Positions 1 through 10,701 of a DNA stretch of 64,000 bases are shown here, piece by piece. Position 1 is the stretch's first letter. Every line of letters begins with the position of its first letter. Source of the DNA: Hansfordia pulvinata. Its lineage: Eukaryota; Ascomycota; Sordariomycetes; Xylariales. The notes beneath the pieces are model-generated. The model searched no databases and was not told the origin of the DNA. It was given only the letters and a program-made list of their open reading frames with translations. Both the position numbers and the translations under genes were made by a program. The stretch spans positions 1,798,001 to 1,862,000 of the forward strand of contig BJKQ01000004.1 in the NCBI GenBank assembly GCA_006538405.1, in the 5' to 3' direction.

Positions 1-896
1 CCGTCAATTGAACAGCCTTGTCTCCTCTCGTGTGAAAACAAAATGAAGATGGGGAGGGTATCTTGCGCAAGGGGACGGGACGATACAGAAGCGGAATTGT
101 GAGATGGCGATTCGAGAGATGCTTGTATACAGATAGGGGGCAGACAGCTGGAAGGGCCTGTCACGGGTTTGGAGAGGGACAAAGGCGCATCGCATCGATC
201 CCCACCAGAGCTCGAAGCTCTTTGCCGTGCAGCCCGCGTCTGAATCCGGGGGTTTTAGCGGGTGCAGACTGCACTGTACGAGTAGGTACCTTGGCTTGCG
301 CCTTGAATGCCACTCGAAATGGAGTACCGGCATCTCCCAAATCGGCAAGGTGCATTCGTAATGTTCCAATCGCAATTGTCTTGGATGTTTTCATGGATGT
401 CTGTTCTCCAGGGCCCTGACGCAGGTACGTAGGTACCTAAGGTACGAGTACGTCCCCAGGTGGTCTCCGTCCGGTCTCAGGTGCGAGTACCTACCACGGT
501 ACCTTAGGTACGAGTTTCCATACCTAACGGCACTGGGGCTCCAGGCTCGTAAACTGGCAGGTGCCGATGCACAGAGCTGGATCGCGCTTTCGATTCGACT
601 TTAGGCTGTCAGACACGACTTAACTCCATGTTGACGGGAGCTCGGCTTGGAACGACGACGTCAGGCTCCGGCTTGGTGCTTTGGTCCACCTTCTACCGCA
701 CCTCGAACACCTTATTCCTCCCGCCCTAAAGTAAGCCCACCTTGATATCTCGTCTTTCGTCCTGGACGCCTGTTCGGGGCCCGGTCGATGCTGCATCTCT
801 TGCTGCAGCCTTCACGCGTCCGTCACCTGCCACTACGAGATCGCCCACCCTCACCACTCGCCGATAGACCGTGTCCTGCTTGCATCCCCGCCCAAC
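1..896. other. Intergenic region upstream of ORC6
   Basis: I see no supported gene here; the ORFs are short and overlap on both strands. The part from about 423 to 533 is packed with GTAC-containing words (taggtaccta, ggtacgagta, accttaggta) of the kind found across the intergenic DNA of this window. The final 200 bases are the likely promoter and leader of ORC6. No clear TATA box is visible. Confidence 0.6.
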
Positions 897-2057
897 ATGA
901 GGAACGCTCTCGAGTCAAACCTGACCTCACTCCTCCCCTCCTTCTCCGAGGCCGAGCTGCCCCTATCGCTCGTCAGTCTCGCATCCTCTCTGCTCGCCCA
1001 GTCCCGCAACACCACCAGCGCCCTCAGAGCAGACGAGGAGGCCGCCCGCTCCTATGCCTGCTGTCACATAGCCTGTGATCGCCTCAAAATCACCCTCGAT
1101 CTGCCCCCGATCCAGCAGCGCCCTCCTCTCAAGCCACAGGTCTACAAGAGGCTCTACCAGCAACTGGAAAATGCCCTGCCTTCAGGCTCGCCCAGGGCTT
1201 CCAGAGTGAGGAACCCGAGCTCCAGACTGCGCGAGACTCAGCGGACCCCCTCCCGCGTCACTCCCGGAAAGGAGGCTTCCCTGGCCCAGTTCAGGTCCCC
1301 GGCCGGCTCCGGCCCCGAGACGCCAACCAAGTCGGCGCGCAGAACGCCCTCGTCCGTCCCGGCCAAGAGGAAGGCCGGCGGCTCGGCGAGTACCCTCCCC
1401 GCCTGGGTCGTTCCCACCATACAGTTCCTCAGCAAGCAGCTGGACGGCGAGCGCATTCAGAGGACCGTCCTAGCCGGCATGCAGACCATCGTGGCCCCTC
1501 ACGGGCGCCCTACAAAAGACCAATGGGTGAGGGACAACTACGCGCCCCTGCTGGCCGCCATCTACTTCCTGGTCGCGGCCAACCTGGACTCGATCGAACG
1601 CGGGAAGATCGACAAGAGGCGGGTGTCCCGCCGACAGAGCGAGGTCGTCAAGGCCATGGGGCGCGTCCCCGAGGCTGTCACGCGGGCCGACATGGACGAG
1701 GACGAGCTCTGGGTCGGCTGGGAAGACGTGGATTTCGCACGGTTCGAAGCAGCCGTGCAAAAGGTCATGGGCAGCGAGTGGGTCGAAGAGGAATGGTACA
1801 CGGGAATTCACAACCTGGTCAAGAGCAACAAAGCCGCAGGCGCAGGTGCGGACGCCGACCCGGGAGCGGCCGGAAACGACGAGGACGAGGATGTGGTCAT
1901 GGAGGACAGCGACGAGCGATTCAGCGCCCAGTTCCACCTGCAGAAGGCCGACACCATGCTGCAGAGCCGATGGGTCATGACGGATAGAAAGAGGGAGGAG
2001 CAGCGCGCCTGGCAAGACAGCATGCTGCAGAGATGTGCTGAGGCGGCAGCGTCGTGA
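897..2057 (+). CDS. ORC6: Origin recognition complex subunit 6
   Basis: Intronless ORF of 386 codons encoding the Orc6 subunit of the origin recognition complex, which helps load the MCM helicase at replication origins in the nucleus. The first about 100 residues match the fungal Orc6 N-terminal cyclin-like fold: a leucine-rich start, then the conserved stretch YACCHIACDRLKITLDLPPI and a KRLYQQLE helix. A basic Ser/Pro-rich linker follows (about residues 100-160, with several TPxK/SP-like sites fitting CDK phosphorylation). A second helical domain runs from about 165 to 300 (WVVPTIQFL, PHGRPTKDQW, ..LLAAIYFLVA). The acidic C-terminal part carries EEEWYTGI and an acidic patch DEDEDVVMEDSDE. 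The start at 897 is the first ATG in frame and matches the expected N-terminus. An upstream ATG at 788 opens a reading frame that overlaps this start out of frame. Length is usual for filamentous fungi. Confidence 0.87.
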   Translation: MRNALESNLTSLLPSFSEAELPLSLVSLASSLLAQSRNTTSALRADEEAARSYACCHIACDRLKITLDLPPIQQRPPLKPQVYKRLYQQLENALPSGSPRASRVRNPSSRLRETQRTPSRVTPGKEASLAQFRSPAGSGPETPTKSARRTPSSVPAKRKAGGSASTLPAWVVPTIQFLSKQLDGERIQRTVLAGMQTIVAPHGRPTKDQWVRDNYAPLLAAIYFLVAANLDSIERGKIDKRRVSRRQSEVVKAMGRVPEAVTRADMDEDELWVGWEDVDFARFEAAVQKVMGSEWVEEEWYTGIHNLVKSNKAAGAGADADPGAAGNDEDEDVVMEDSDERFSAQFHLQKADTMLQSRWVMTDRKREEQRAWQDSMLQRCAEAAAS

Positions 2058-3413
2058 TCTGCCTCATCCTGGCAGAGTGACTTGGGCTCACAGCACCGAG
2101 CGTGACGCAACAGCCGAAGCCCCATCGCTCGAATCGGCGAAACAAGTCGGACGATTAACGCTCTGGGATAGAACGTGTACCATGGCTGAGAACCATGCCG
2201 GGAGACTGTGCCACTGTACCAGATGACGCGCATTGCTGTCCCAGACTTGCAATCTTGGCTCTTGGCTGGCGAGCCAGACGATTCAATCAGGCCTGTTCCA
2301 TGTAAGGGGCCATATCACTATTTGGATGCCCCGTACGAGGATGGCCACCGCTTATCCGGGGTATCGCGCTGGGCAATGGGGCGGCCGGGAGGTCAGGGAT
2401 GGGCATGACATGCCAAGATGAGGAAGCAACTGTCAAATATCACGAGAGCGGGCGAAGGGCTCATCGTCTGGCCCATGCATGTCTGCTGAGCGGCGAGCTC
2501 CGGCATCTTTACGGATAGAGGAGGCACGAGGCAGATGAAGACGCACGGTCACCACGGGAGGACCGCACGGATGCTGGCGACCTGAGTCGTCGTGCCTCGG
2601 CCCAGCACGCCGCAGGGCGTGCCTGGCAATGACGACTGGTGACTCGGGTAGTCAGATGCTACTCGCTCACTCTCTTTGAGTTGCTCAAACGTGAGCTTGG
2701 TGAATGTGATGCGTTTGTTCTCTTCTTGCGCCTCGAGCGTTTGCGACCCACCACCCGCTGTCGGTATTGGAAGCTATGCGTGGAACTGCGCTGCGTGCCG
2801 AGCAGATGGTATGCCCGCGGTCCCGGAGCACACGGAAGGCAGCAGCTCGGCAGCCGGCCGGGGGTTTTTGTGTGGAGGCGGCGTCAGCGAGCTGATGAGT
2901 CGGGCAGTGTTTCAACAAGCCGTTTGCTGCGTCAGTCCATCCTATGATAGTATCCGGTGACGAATCTGGCTTGAGTGCAGAAGAGGGACGCCATCTGTGC
3001 CCCGCCTGCACCTTCGGATGGTTCGGGCTGTTGTTTGTCTTCGCGTCTACTCGCTACTCGGGCCCGAGGGGCGAGCGAGTCAAGCATGCGGGATAGAAAA
3101 GGGGAAGAGAAACGGCGCGGTAAGGACACCGACGTTCCGGGCATGAGTGGACGCGAAGAGTCCAGAACCCGGCCTGATGAAAGCGAGAACTACAAGCATG
3201 ATGAGGAACACAGGCAGCCTACGGCCTGATTTTGCGTCGGTCTGATATCGCGTCTGGATACCTTAAAGATAGGGCACGCACGCGCACGCGCAAGCCGGGC
3301 CCCACACAACAAGATTCTTGGGGCAGAGACGATCTCCTAACGGGAGGTTTGTTGCTTTCTTGTCTTCCCTTGGGGCCGGAACGATGCTACGAGTATTCAT
3401 TAGGGTTCATGGC

Positions 3414-3440
3414 TGGATGGATGGATGGATGGATGGATGG
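3414..3440. repeat. (GGAT)n microsatellite
   Basis: About seven perfect tandem copies of GGAT. A complementary ATCC-type run lies about 180 bases downstream (3619-3646), so the two could pair as hairpin arms. Confidence 0.9.
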
Positions 3441-3618
3441 AAAAGCTGCACAGCTGATGAGTACGGAGTACTCGTAGCTGGGATGAGGAGGTGAGATGGG
3501 ATGGGATCAGTGACGATCGCCATTGCGCCAAGGCGTGTCTTGTTTGCTTGGTTGGTCGGGGAAGGGGATGCGAGTAGGGGATGGCACCATGGTTGATGTA
3601 ATGAAGAGCACGTCAATC

Positions 3619-3646
3619 CCATCCATCAATCCATCCATCCGTCCCT
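3619..3646. repeat. (CCAT)n-type microsatellite, inverted relative to 3414-3440
   Basis: Imperfect CCATCCATC repeats, complementary to the upstream GGAT run. Confidence 0.8.
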
Positions 3647-3898
3647 CCGCCCACCCGACAGTTCAGGTCAAGTGATGGTGGTGGTGGTGTCGTATCCGTA
3701 GGGCAGAGGTGAAGCCCTGCTGCATTGCAGACTGGCCTTTCCCTTTCGGGGGCGGGTTTGGTGTTTGTGTGTGTATGTATGATTATAATCGCGATCGATT
3801 CGTCGATGAGGCTTTCCGGGATGCGAGGCTTCCCTTTGTCTGTCCCTTGTGATTTTGCCTTGTCCCGGGCCGGGTTCCTTGCACGGGCGCCTTCGGGT

Positions 3899-3918
3899 CT
3901 CTCTCTCTCTCTCTCTTT
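3899..3918. repeat. (CT)n microsatellite
   Basis: About nine CT dinucleotides in a row. A GA run of similar size lies at about 4149-4168 and leads into a short G run. Confidence 0.85.
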
Positions 3919-4467
3919 CACCGGCTGGGTGATGAGAAGAGGAGGACCCTTGCAGGTGCATGCCAGGAACAGGCAAGGCGCGGTGGCCCAGAGAGCGGAG
4001 GGCGAGCGAGATGATGTGGGCGCGTGCGCGTGCAAGTACTTGACTTGGGTACGCGTGATAGGTTAGGTAAGCACGTAAGATACCTTTACTAGGTACAGGC
4101 AGCATCCCCGAAATGCGGAAATTAGCACCAATCCAATATCGGGTAAGAAAGAGAGAGAGAGAGAGAGGGGGGGGGAAGAAAGGTCGCAATCCTGAAAGAG
4201 ACCCACCCTCCGTCATAATATTCATCAATCTTGGAGGTGGCATCAATCATCAAGCAGGATGATGAGTTACAGCTCGTTGTTTGCGTCACTTTGTGCGCGA
4301 TCCGGACGGCTCATCAACCGGATTTCCCACGGAGGACAGCACAATACCAATAGCTGTACAGTTAACGGCATCTTATTAGGTACACGACATCGACAACGGC
4401 CCTTGAAAGATGAAATAAATAATAAATAATAAAAAACGAGGAGCGGACCGCTACGTGTGGGAACGAT

Positions 4468-4499
4468 GGGCTTGAGCTTGGGCTTGGGCTTGGGCTTGT
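4468..4499. repeat. (GGGCTT)n hexamer repeat
   Basis: About five tandem copies of a GGGCTT/GAGCTT hexamer. Confidence 0.85.
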
Positions 4500-4700
4500 C
4501 AAAGAAGCTCCGCCCACCCAACGACGGACAGCATCACGGGCCCGTCGCAGCCACCCGCGGGGCGCTCCGAGGATCGTCTCGCGAGAGTACGCGTACCCGG
4601 ATTTTTCCTCAACGTCGCCAACGGCACGACGACCCGTCGAAACGGCAGAGCGAGCCAGTCACGTAATCGTCAGTACAGAAAAGAAGAAGGAAATAAAAAA

Positions 4701-4725
4701 GGGGGGGGGGGGGGGGGGGGGGGGG
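4701..4725. repeat. 25-base G homopolymer
   Basis: An uninterrupted run of 25 G directly after an A-rich segment. It pairs in sense with the 27-base C run at 5477-5503. Runs this long are often misassembled and can form G-quadruplexes, so the true length is uncertain. Confidence 0.9.
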
Positions 4726-5476
4726 ACGGCCACGCCAGCAGCGCGGGACACGGCGGTTGGAGGCGTGGCGTGGCGTGACGACTTTTCTGGCTGGCTCCCC
4801 ACGCTCCCCCGCGGGTTCGTGTCCATTGTCCGGTCTCTCGTCTCCCGTCTCCTGTTTTTTTTCTTTCTTTTCCTTTCCGTCGTCAGCGCCCTGAATCGGC
4901 CGGACCCTTCACCCGAGTCGTGTAGTAGCGCGTTCGAGTACTCGTAGAAACGGCGGCGCCCTTTTCGCGTGTACTCCGTACTCCGTAGTCCGCAGCACCG
5001 CCCGCCGCCCCGAACGAGCCGTCGGCGCGTTGCCTGTTCCTGGTGGCCGACCCACGAGGAGGGCCGGCTAGAAGGTCTATTTTGCTTTTTTTTTTCTTGA
5101 GTCGACAGCTCCTGGCAGAGAGACGGGCCACGACATCTACACGTACTCGCACTACCGAGTAGTCTCGTCTCACAGGCAGAGATGACAGGACCGTTACAGA
5201 AAACCGGGTTTTCGTCAGCTGCGGGAAAAGGAAAAGAGAGGGGTTTTGGTTGACGATCTACGAGTATATCCGTATCCCGCGACTGTGCCTTGGTTTTATG
5301 CTTTGCGAGTGCGAGACAGCGGGCAGCGAGCGCGAGTCGCAGTCGTAGTCGTTCGCTCGCAGTACGCAGTAGATATTACCATCCATAATAGTGGTGGGTT
5401 TCCGTGTGTTTGTGTGTGTCTGTGTGTGTGGGGGTGGCGGTTTATTGAACGCCCTACCGAGTAGTATTGGAACCAA

Positions 5477-5503
5477 CCCCCCCCCCCCCCCCCCCCCCCC
5501 CCC
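5477..5503. repeat. 27-base C homopolymer
   Basis: An uninterrupted run of 27 C followed by a T-rich segment. It is the inverted counterpart of the G run about 0.75 kb upstream. Confidence 0.9.
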
Positions 5504-5862
5504 TTTCCTTTCCTTAAAGTTACTCTTATCATTATAATACTCCGTAGTCAAGGTCCAATGGCGGTGGCGCTCCTGCTCTCTGCCGGGAACACACCACGCA
5601 CCACGCGTGGGGATCGGTGATATGCCGCGATCTCCTGGGATGCCGAGCCAGGGGGTGGCCTGCGCGCGCAGCTGTGAGGCGCCGCCGGGAAGACCCCAAA
5701 GAGAACCTTAACCCTGGCAGCTGCCCTGTGCCCCTGTCTGCCACCCTGGTCCTGTGCGCCCGGCGTGTCCTGGCCACTCATCGTCGTCAACAGCGGTCGG
5801 TCGGTCCGGTCGGATCGCGGAAGCGTCATCAGCCTCTTCGATGCGATGGGCTGATGAGCAGA

Positions 5863-5900
5863 GCAAAGCAAAGCAAAGCAAAACAAAGCGAAGCGAAGGG
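5863..5900. repeat. (GCAAA)n pentamer repeat
   Basis: Tandem GCAAA/GCGAA units, degenerating toward the right end. Confidence 0.8.
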
Positions 5901-6235
5901 AAGCAAGCGAGATTCCCATCCGCTGGGGGGCTGGTGGTGATCTCTGATCTTCTAGTGGCCCCGAGAGAATCCTGGGCCAGCACTGGGGAGATGACTCGTC
6001 GTCATGCCCACCCGCCAGTCAGTTACGAGTGTACCTCACGACTCTCTCTCTCTCACGCCCTCTGTATTAACCTCGTGCGAGATCCAATACAACAGAAGGC
6101 GTCTACGATACCGTACTTACGAGTACTGTCTGAGTGGGAGCAGACAGACACGCGACAAAAGAGCCAGCCTCACCTCTGTCTCGTACCCCGTCCCCTTGCA
6201 CCGCATCCCATCCCATCTAATCCTACGAATATATA

Positions 6236-6238
<3 letters not shown>

Positions 6239-6285
<47 letters not shown>
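6239..6285. repeat. Long (CT)n microsatellite
   Basis: About 23 perfect CT dinucleotides, preceded by a short AT run (tatatatat). Confidence 0.95.
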
Positions 6286-6289
<4 letters not shown>

Positions 6290-7429
6290 CGGTTCATCTG
6301 GTACTCCGAATGCCAAGTCTGGCGGCGCGCCCTCCATTGCATTGGACGGACACGGATTGGGAAGAGGCCTGGGGGCACGGCCGCGCAGCCCACGAGCGGC
6401 TCCGCAGGTATCTCATCATCTTGGGCTAGGTACATTTCCAGTACTGTGTGGTTGGTCTCTCGAGGGAATCAGGCATCAGGGGACCTTTCCAAGGTTCACG
6501 AGTACCTACCGTACCCAGCTCGCTCGCATTGCCCTTCATCAAAAAGGGCATATAACGTACATGAGTGGGCAAGTGCCTCTGTAGACGAATCTGGCAGGGG
6601 CAGTACTCGCGTCGTGGCTTGTGCCCGTGCCCCTTAGGTACTCTCTATCGGTGCTCAGACCACACAACGCCTCTTTCTCCTTCTCTCTCTCTCTCTTTCG
6701 AGATAAAAGCGCCAGGCCAACGCCAACGAACGTCCCCAAGCCCACATGGCGACAGACGAACGGCTCCACCGGACCCGGGCGACGGTTGTTGTTTGCTACC
6801 GAACTCGCACGTGCTGTAGTGCAAGTTAGCGTTACCACCTGCAACTTGGAAGTACTCGTAGGCCACGGTCTAAAGTCGTTAGCGTCAGGTACGAGTGGTG
6901 GTAGGAGTTGGGCCTGGCACGCCTGGTTGAGCTGGCGCAGTTGGGGCCCTTTCGCTAGCGGGCCCGATAATGCACGTTGGGACGGGCGCTTCAGGGGACC
7001 GTAGGCACCGAAGGGTCCTTCTGCTGGCCCGGCTCTATTGCGATCAGCAGCCCCGCCCGCCCGCCCGCCCCCCTTTCGAGATGCCTGCCTGCTACGCCTG
7101 CCTATCGTCCGCCTGTGTTCGTGCAGTTCTGTACCGAGTGTTCCCATCAGAGTGATGAATACTCGTACCTAACCAACACACAGGGCGGCCAATGGCACCC
7201 GCGAGCACACCCATGCCCTCCATCACCTGAACGGGTGGACTGCGGGCCCCCCCACCTTGAACCTGAAAGGAGCCGGGTGGTAATATCCCCAAAGCCATGC
7301 CATGCCTACTCTCTTTCTCACCAGCCTGGCCTCCGTCCGTCTGCCGACGGGCCACCGCTGCGAGTCGCCGACCACCACCCCGAATCAGATCCGCCCCCGG
7401 GGGGTTACGAGTACTCGTGGAAGGGGAGA

Positions 7430-7446
7430 GGGGGGGGGGGGGGGGG
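7430..7446. repeat. 17-base G homopolymer
   Basis: A run of 17 G shortly after a GTAC palindrome (cgagtactcg at 7408-7417). Confidence 0.9.
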
Positions 7447-7534
7447 CGGGGAAGAAGGAGGGGCCATCTTTAATGAGCGGATGCTAGCTGCTCTCGCGCA
7501 AAAGTGGGCTCCGTCGAGATGGAAGCAAGCGGAG

Positions 7535-7560
7535 CCTTGCTTGCTTGCTTGCTTGCTTGA
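7535..7560. repeat. (CTTG)n microsatellite
   Basis: About six copies of CTTG, with further GCTTG-like units up to about 7610. Confidence 0.85.
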
Positions 7561-7753
7561 TGCTTGCTCTATCTGCCTTGGTTGATTTGCTTGGTAGCTT
7601 GCTTGATCCAATCAGCCATCCAAACCCACCGACGGGGCGACGGGGCGGCGTCAGAGCACCGGACCGGGGGGGGAATGGACGATGGAGGATGGATGGGGGC
7701 TCTCTCCGAGAAACGACTCGACATCTTGGGTCCCCCCCCCTTCTCACAGAAGG

Positions 7754-7919
7754 TATATAGCTCTTCTCTCGCCGTCGCTCCCCTTCCTACCTGACTCTTG
7801 CCTCCCCTTCTCTCCTCATCCCGCTATCCAACCTTTACGGTCCCTCGAGTCACTCACTCAGTCGTTCACTACTCAACCACGCCGACTCCAGTCATTCTTT
7901 AATCCGGATATTATATAAA
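7754..7919 (+). promoter_or_regulatory. Putative core promoter of the small secreted protein gene
   Basis: A TATATAG box at 7754-7760 is followed by a strongly pyrimidine-rich leader (about 7761-7850). A second TATA-like element, TATATAAA, lies at 7912-7919, about 80 bases before the ATG at 7998. Either could set the start of transcription. The combination of TATA plus CT-rich tract is typical of strongly expressed fungal genes and fits the biased codon use of the gene downstream. This is inference from sequence only. Confidence 0.45.
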
Positions 7920-7997
7920 TAATAGCCCTCTCTCACCAGACCGCTATAATTAATTTTAATCCCCACCCACAAAAAGACAACCCCAACACTCGTCGCC

Positions 7998-8758
7998 ATG
8001 CAGTTCTCCAAGATCCTCCTCGCCGCCTTCGCCGGCTCGGCCATCGCCACCTCGCTGCCCGTCGTCTCCGACGTCACCGGCTCCTCTTCCTCCTCCAGCT
8101 CCGGCTCTCAGGTCTCCGTCGTCGACATCAAGATTGTCAACCAGCTCCTCGAGCAGGTGACCGATGTCGAGGGCACCGTCTCTGACGAGCTCGAGAACGT
8201 CAGTGAGTATACCCTCCACAATCCCTTGATGCGTATATATATATATGTACACATCCACACACATCGTAAAGGTGTATAAAAAGTCCAAATGCTAATCATG
8301 GTCTCCCCTCCCCTCTAGCTGAACTCGTTCAGAACGTCGTCAAGGAGGTCCAGCTCAACAAGATCCTGGGCAGCGTCAAGGACGAGCTCAACAACGTGCT
8401 GGGCTTCGTCAACGGCCTGGTCGAGAAGACCGTCGCCCCCCTGGTCCAGGGCGAGCTCGAGGCCATCTTCAAGCTGCTCGGCAAGGTCCAGGACCTGGTC
8501 AAGGACGTCGAGGCCATCGTCAAGAAGGTCCTGACCATCGTCCAGAAGGACGTCCTCAAGGCCGTCCAGCAGGAGCTCCAGGCCGTCCTCGAGATCCTCA
8601 AGCCCGTCTGCGACCCCATCACCGGCCTCGTCCAGAACCTGCTCGGCGACTCCAAGGACGGCCTCGTTGCCCAGATCCAGGCCCTGCTCAAGACCGTCCT
8701 CGGCCTTGTCGGCAACGAGCTCGACCCCCTCCTCCACGCCGTTGCCACCATTGCCTAA
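7998..8758 (+). CDS. Small secreted amphipathic helical protein (unknown function)
   Basis: Two exons, 7998-8202 and 8319-8758, join in frame (phase 1) across a 116-nt intron with GTGAGT donor, GCTAAT branch-like site and CTCTAG acceptor. The product is 214 aa. Residues 1-18 form a clear signal peptide (MQFSKILLAAFAGSAIATS), followed by a Ser-rich linker of about 15 residues. The rest is almost entirely predicted helix with V/L/I every three to four residues and alternating K/E/D (for example KVQDLVKDVEAIVKKVLTIV), so it is strongly amphipathic. There is one cysteine (in KPVCDP) in the mature part, so no disulphide-rich effector pattern. Codons are nearly all C- or G-ending (GTC, CTC, GAG, AAG), which suggests high expression. 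I do not recognise the family. It lacks the eight-Cys pattern of hydrophobins. A surface-active or wall-associated role is speculation. Confidence 0.85.
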
Positions 8759-8863
8759 ATGCCCCGTCTCTTTTCTCTTCTTGAGAGTGACTGAGTGAGT
8801 TGGTGGGCCTTGTTGTCGTCCGCCGGGTTGGCATCTTTGTGTCCCCGGGCACGAAAACAAAGT

Positions 8864-8898
<35 letters not shown>

Positions 8899-10701
8899 AC
8901 TGGGGGGGACCATTTTCATGCATGACGTATCAATCATATGTGGGGAGTTCTTCTTATTTTTGGGTTTTAAGCGTTTTTGGGAACAAGACTACTGCACACA
9001 TGAAAGCACGGCAGGATGGGAAAGGGGGGCATATGGGGGGTGGGGATGGCTGGTGGTTTGGCCTCCCTTTCTCCCCTCTCCCCCCCTTCTTTTTACTTTT
9101 TCACGACAATGACTAGATGCCACGATCACCACCCCAACCTCTTAGCATTTGGACAAATTAATTCAAGGCTCTGTTCCAGAGCCGATCTTTTTGAAAAAGG
9201 AAAACAACAGCTCGTCGGTCGTCCCACCTGCCGTTTGCTGCCATGTGTGTGGGGAGATCTTTCCATGCCCTTTCGATTGCGCCGCGGAGGACCAGAGTGC
9301 TCTGTTTGGGCGAACCTGGGTCTTCGCCGGCTGGCCCCTTCCAACGTATTCCCAACCATTACCTTTCTTAACCTTCAATTCCAAACGTAAAATGACTCCG
9401 GCCAGTGGCGGTCACCGTGAACGCGTAAAGACACTTTTTGCATGGTTGTGTATGTGCCGTCCCATTCCCAGCCCAAGACACCAAAACCGTAAACGGGCCG
9501 ATGTAACGTCCCGGGTTCAGGTAATAGACATCACCATCAACCTCCTCGTCTCTGAGTTGACCTCCCACATGCGAGAACGATCTCATACGGTAGATTTCCT
9601 GGGAAGACGACTTGGCCTCTGCAGCATCGACCATACCAGGTGCGCACCGTGTCACGAGCCAGACCAAAACGAACAGAACCAGACGATGAAGGCAAAATGG
9701 GGAAACGGATACGGAACAAAAAGTAATACATACAACATTGGGGATTCGCTGGTCGTCACCGACCCAACTACTAATCCAACGGTAACAGGCTTGTCTATGG
9801 GAGAGCGGACGGGATCCCGAATTTTCCTGATCCTATGGTCGTATGTGGAAGTGTCATCTCTTTGTGTGAACCATATTGCGAATGCTGAACGGCTTCAGAA
9901 GTCTCGCACGCAGCGAACCGGCTCGTCGTCGAGGTCTCTAGAGAGGCGCCGAGGTTTTTTTCTTTATGACGGACGGCGGTTGGGGAAGAATGAAAGTTCA
10001 GAGTCAAAGTGGACAAGGGAGACAAGAGCACTCGAGGCGAGACTTGGCAGGAACGATCTGCAAATACCTGGGAACCTAAGGCTTGAACTGACGTGTACTA
10101 TCTAAACCATCAAGAAGCGACCACCTGCATGGCCTCAGGTAGCAGACAGCGCTTAGGTACCTAACATACGGGAATCTGGCATGTACTTACAGCTCGAGAC
10201 ACTGATCGAGCTGGAATACCATGTCCTCCCCTCTAGGCCACGTGTGGATTTCAATTCGGAGGCCAGAAATAGCCTGAGCGGCTCCCGAGGCTATCCGCAG
10301 CTTGCTCCCGGCTACACTATTCGTATCGATGGACATTCCGTTATCACCTCACTCACGAGACAACGATGCAGGACGGCCGCGGCCGAGGCGTTGTCCAAGC
10401 CGCCGCTCAAAGGTGCAAAAGGCGTAGGGGCGTGCGTCGAGAGCGCTGTGAAGATGACGCGGGGGGGAGCCATGACGTAATCGACAAGATGCCGCGCCGC
10501 CTGTCAACAGCCCTACTCTCATCATTACGCGGCACGCATCACATCACGCAGCGACCGCGAGCGAGACTCTCCAACAACCTGAACTCACCTCGTTCCCATC
10601 AGACGGAACCCCCCTCCACCACTGACTGGGGCCAATAGGAAAACATCACCACGCCGGCGACAGAGTCACAAACCGGGAAGCGAAACGAACCCAAGACGGC
10701 C
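8759..10701. other. Intergenic region between secreted protein and PAF-AH-like genes
   Basis: Contains a CAT trinucleotide repeat just after the upstream gene and a 318-codon open frame on the plus strand (9149-10105) with no recognisable domain. A minus-strand frame ending at 9368 starts with a hydrophobic stretch resembling a signal peptide but has no convincing ATG or splice partner. Neither is strong enough to call a gene. A GTAC word (taggtaccta) lies near 10155. Confidence 0.5.
8867..8898. repeat. (CAT)n microsatellite
   Basis: About ten CAT trinucleotides in the 3' flank of the small secreted protein gene, probably in its 3' UTR. Confidence 0.9.

Larger units (their letters stand above)
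2058..7997. other. 5.9-kb intergenic region rich in simple repeats
   Basis: No ORF here has a recognisable domain, plausible introns or consistent coding character. The stretch contains a (GGAT)n run near 3414, ATCC-type repeats near 3620, CT/GA runs, a 25-base G run, a 27-base C run, a CAAAG repeat, a long CT microsatellite and a CTTG repeat (listed separately). GTAC-centred words such as cgagtactcg recur (for example 4934-4943 and 7408-7417). The last 250 bases form the promoter of the small secreted protein gene. Confidence 0.6.
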
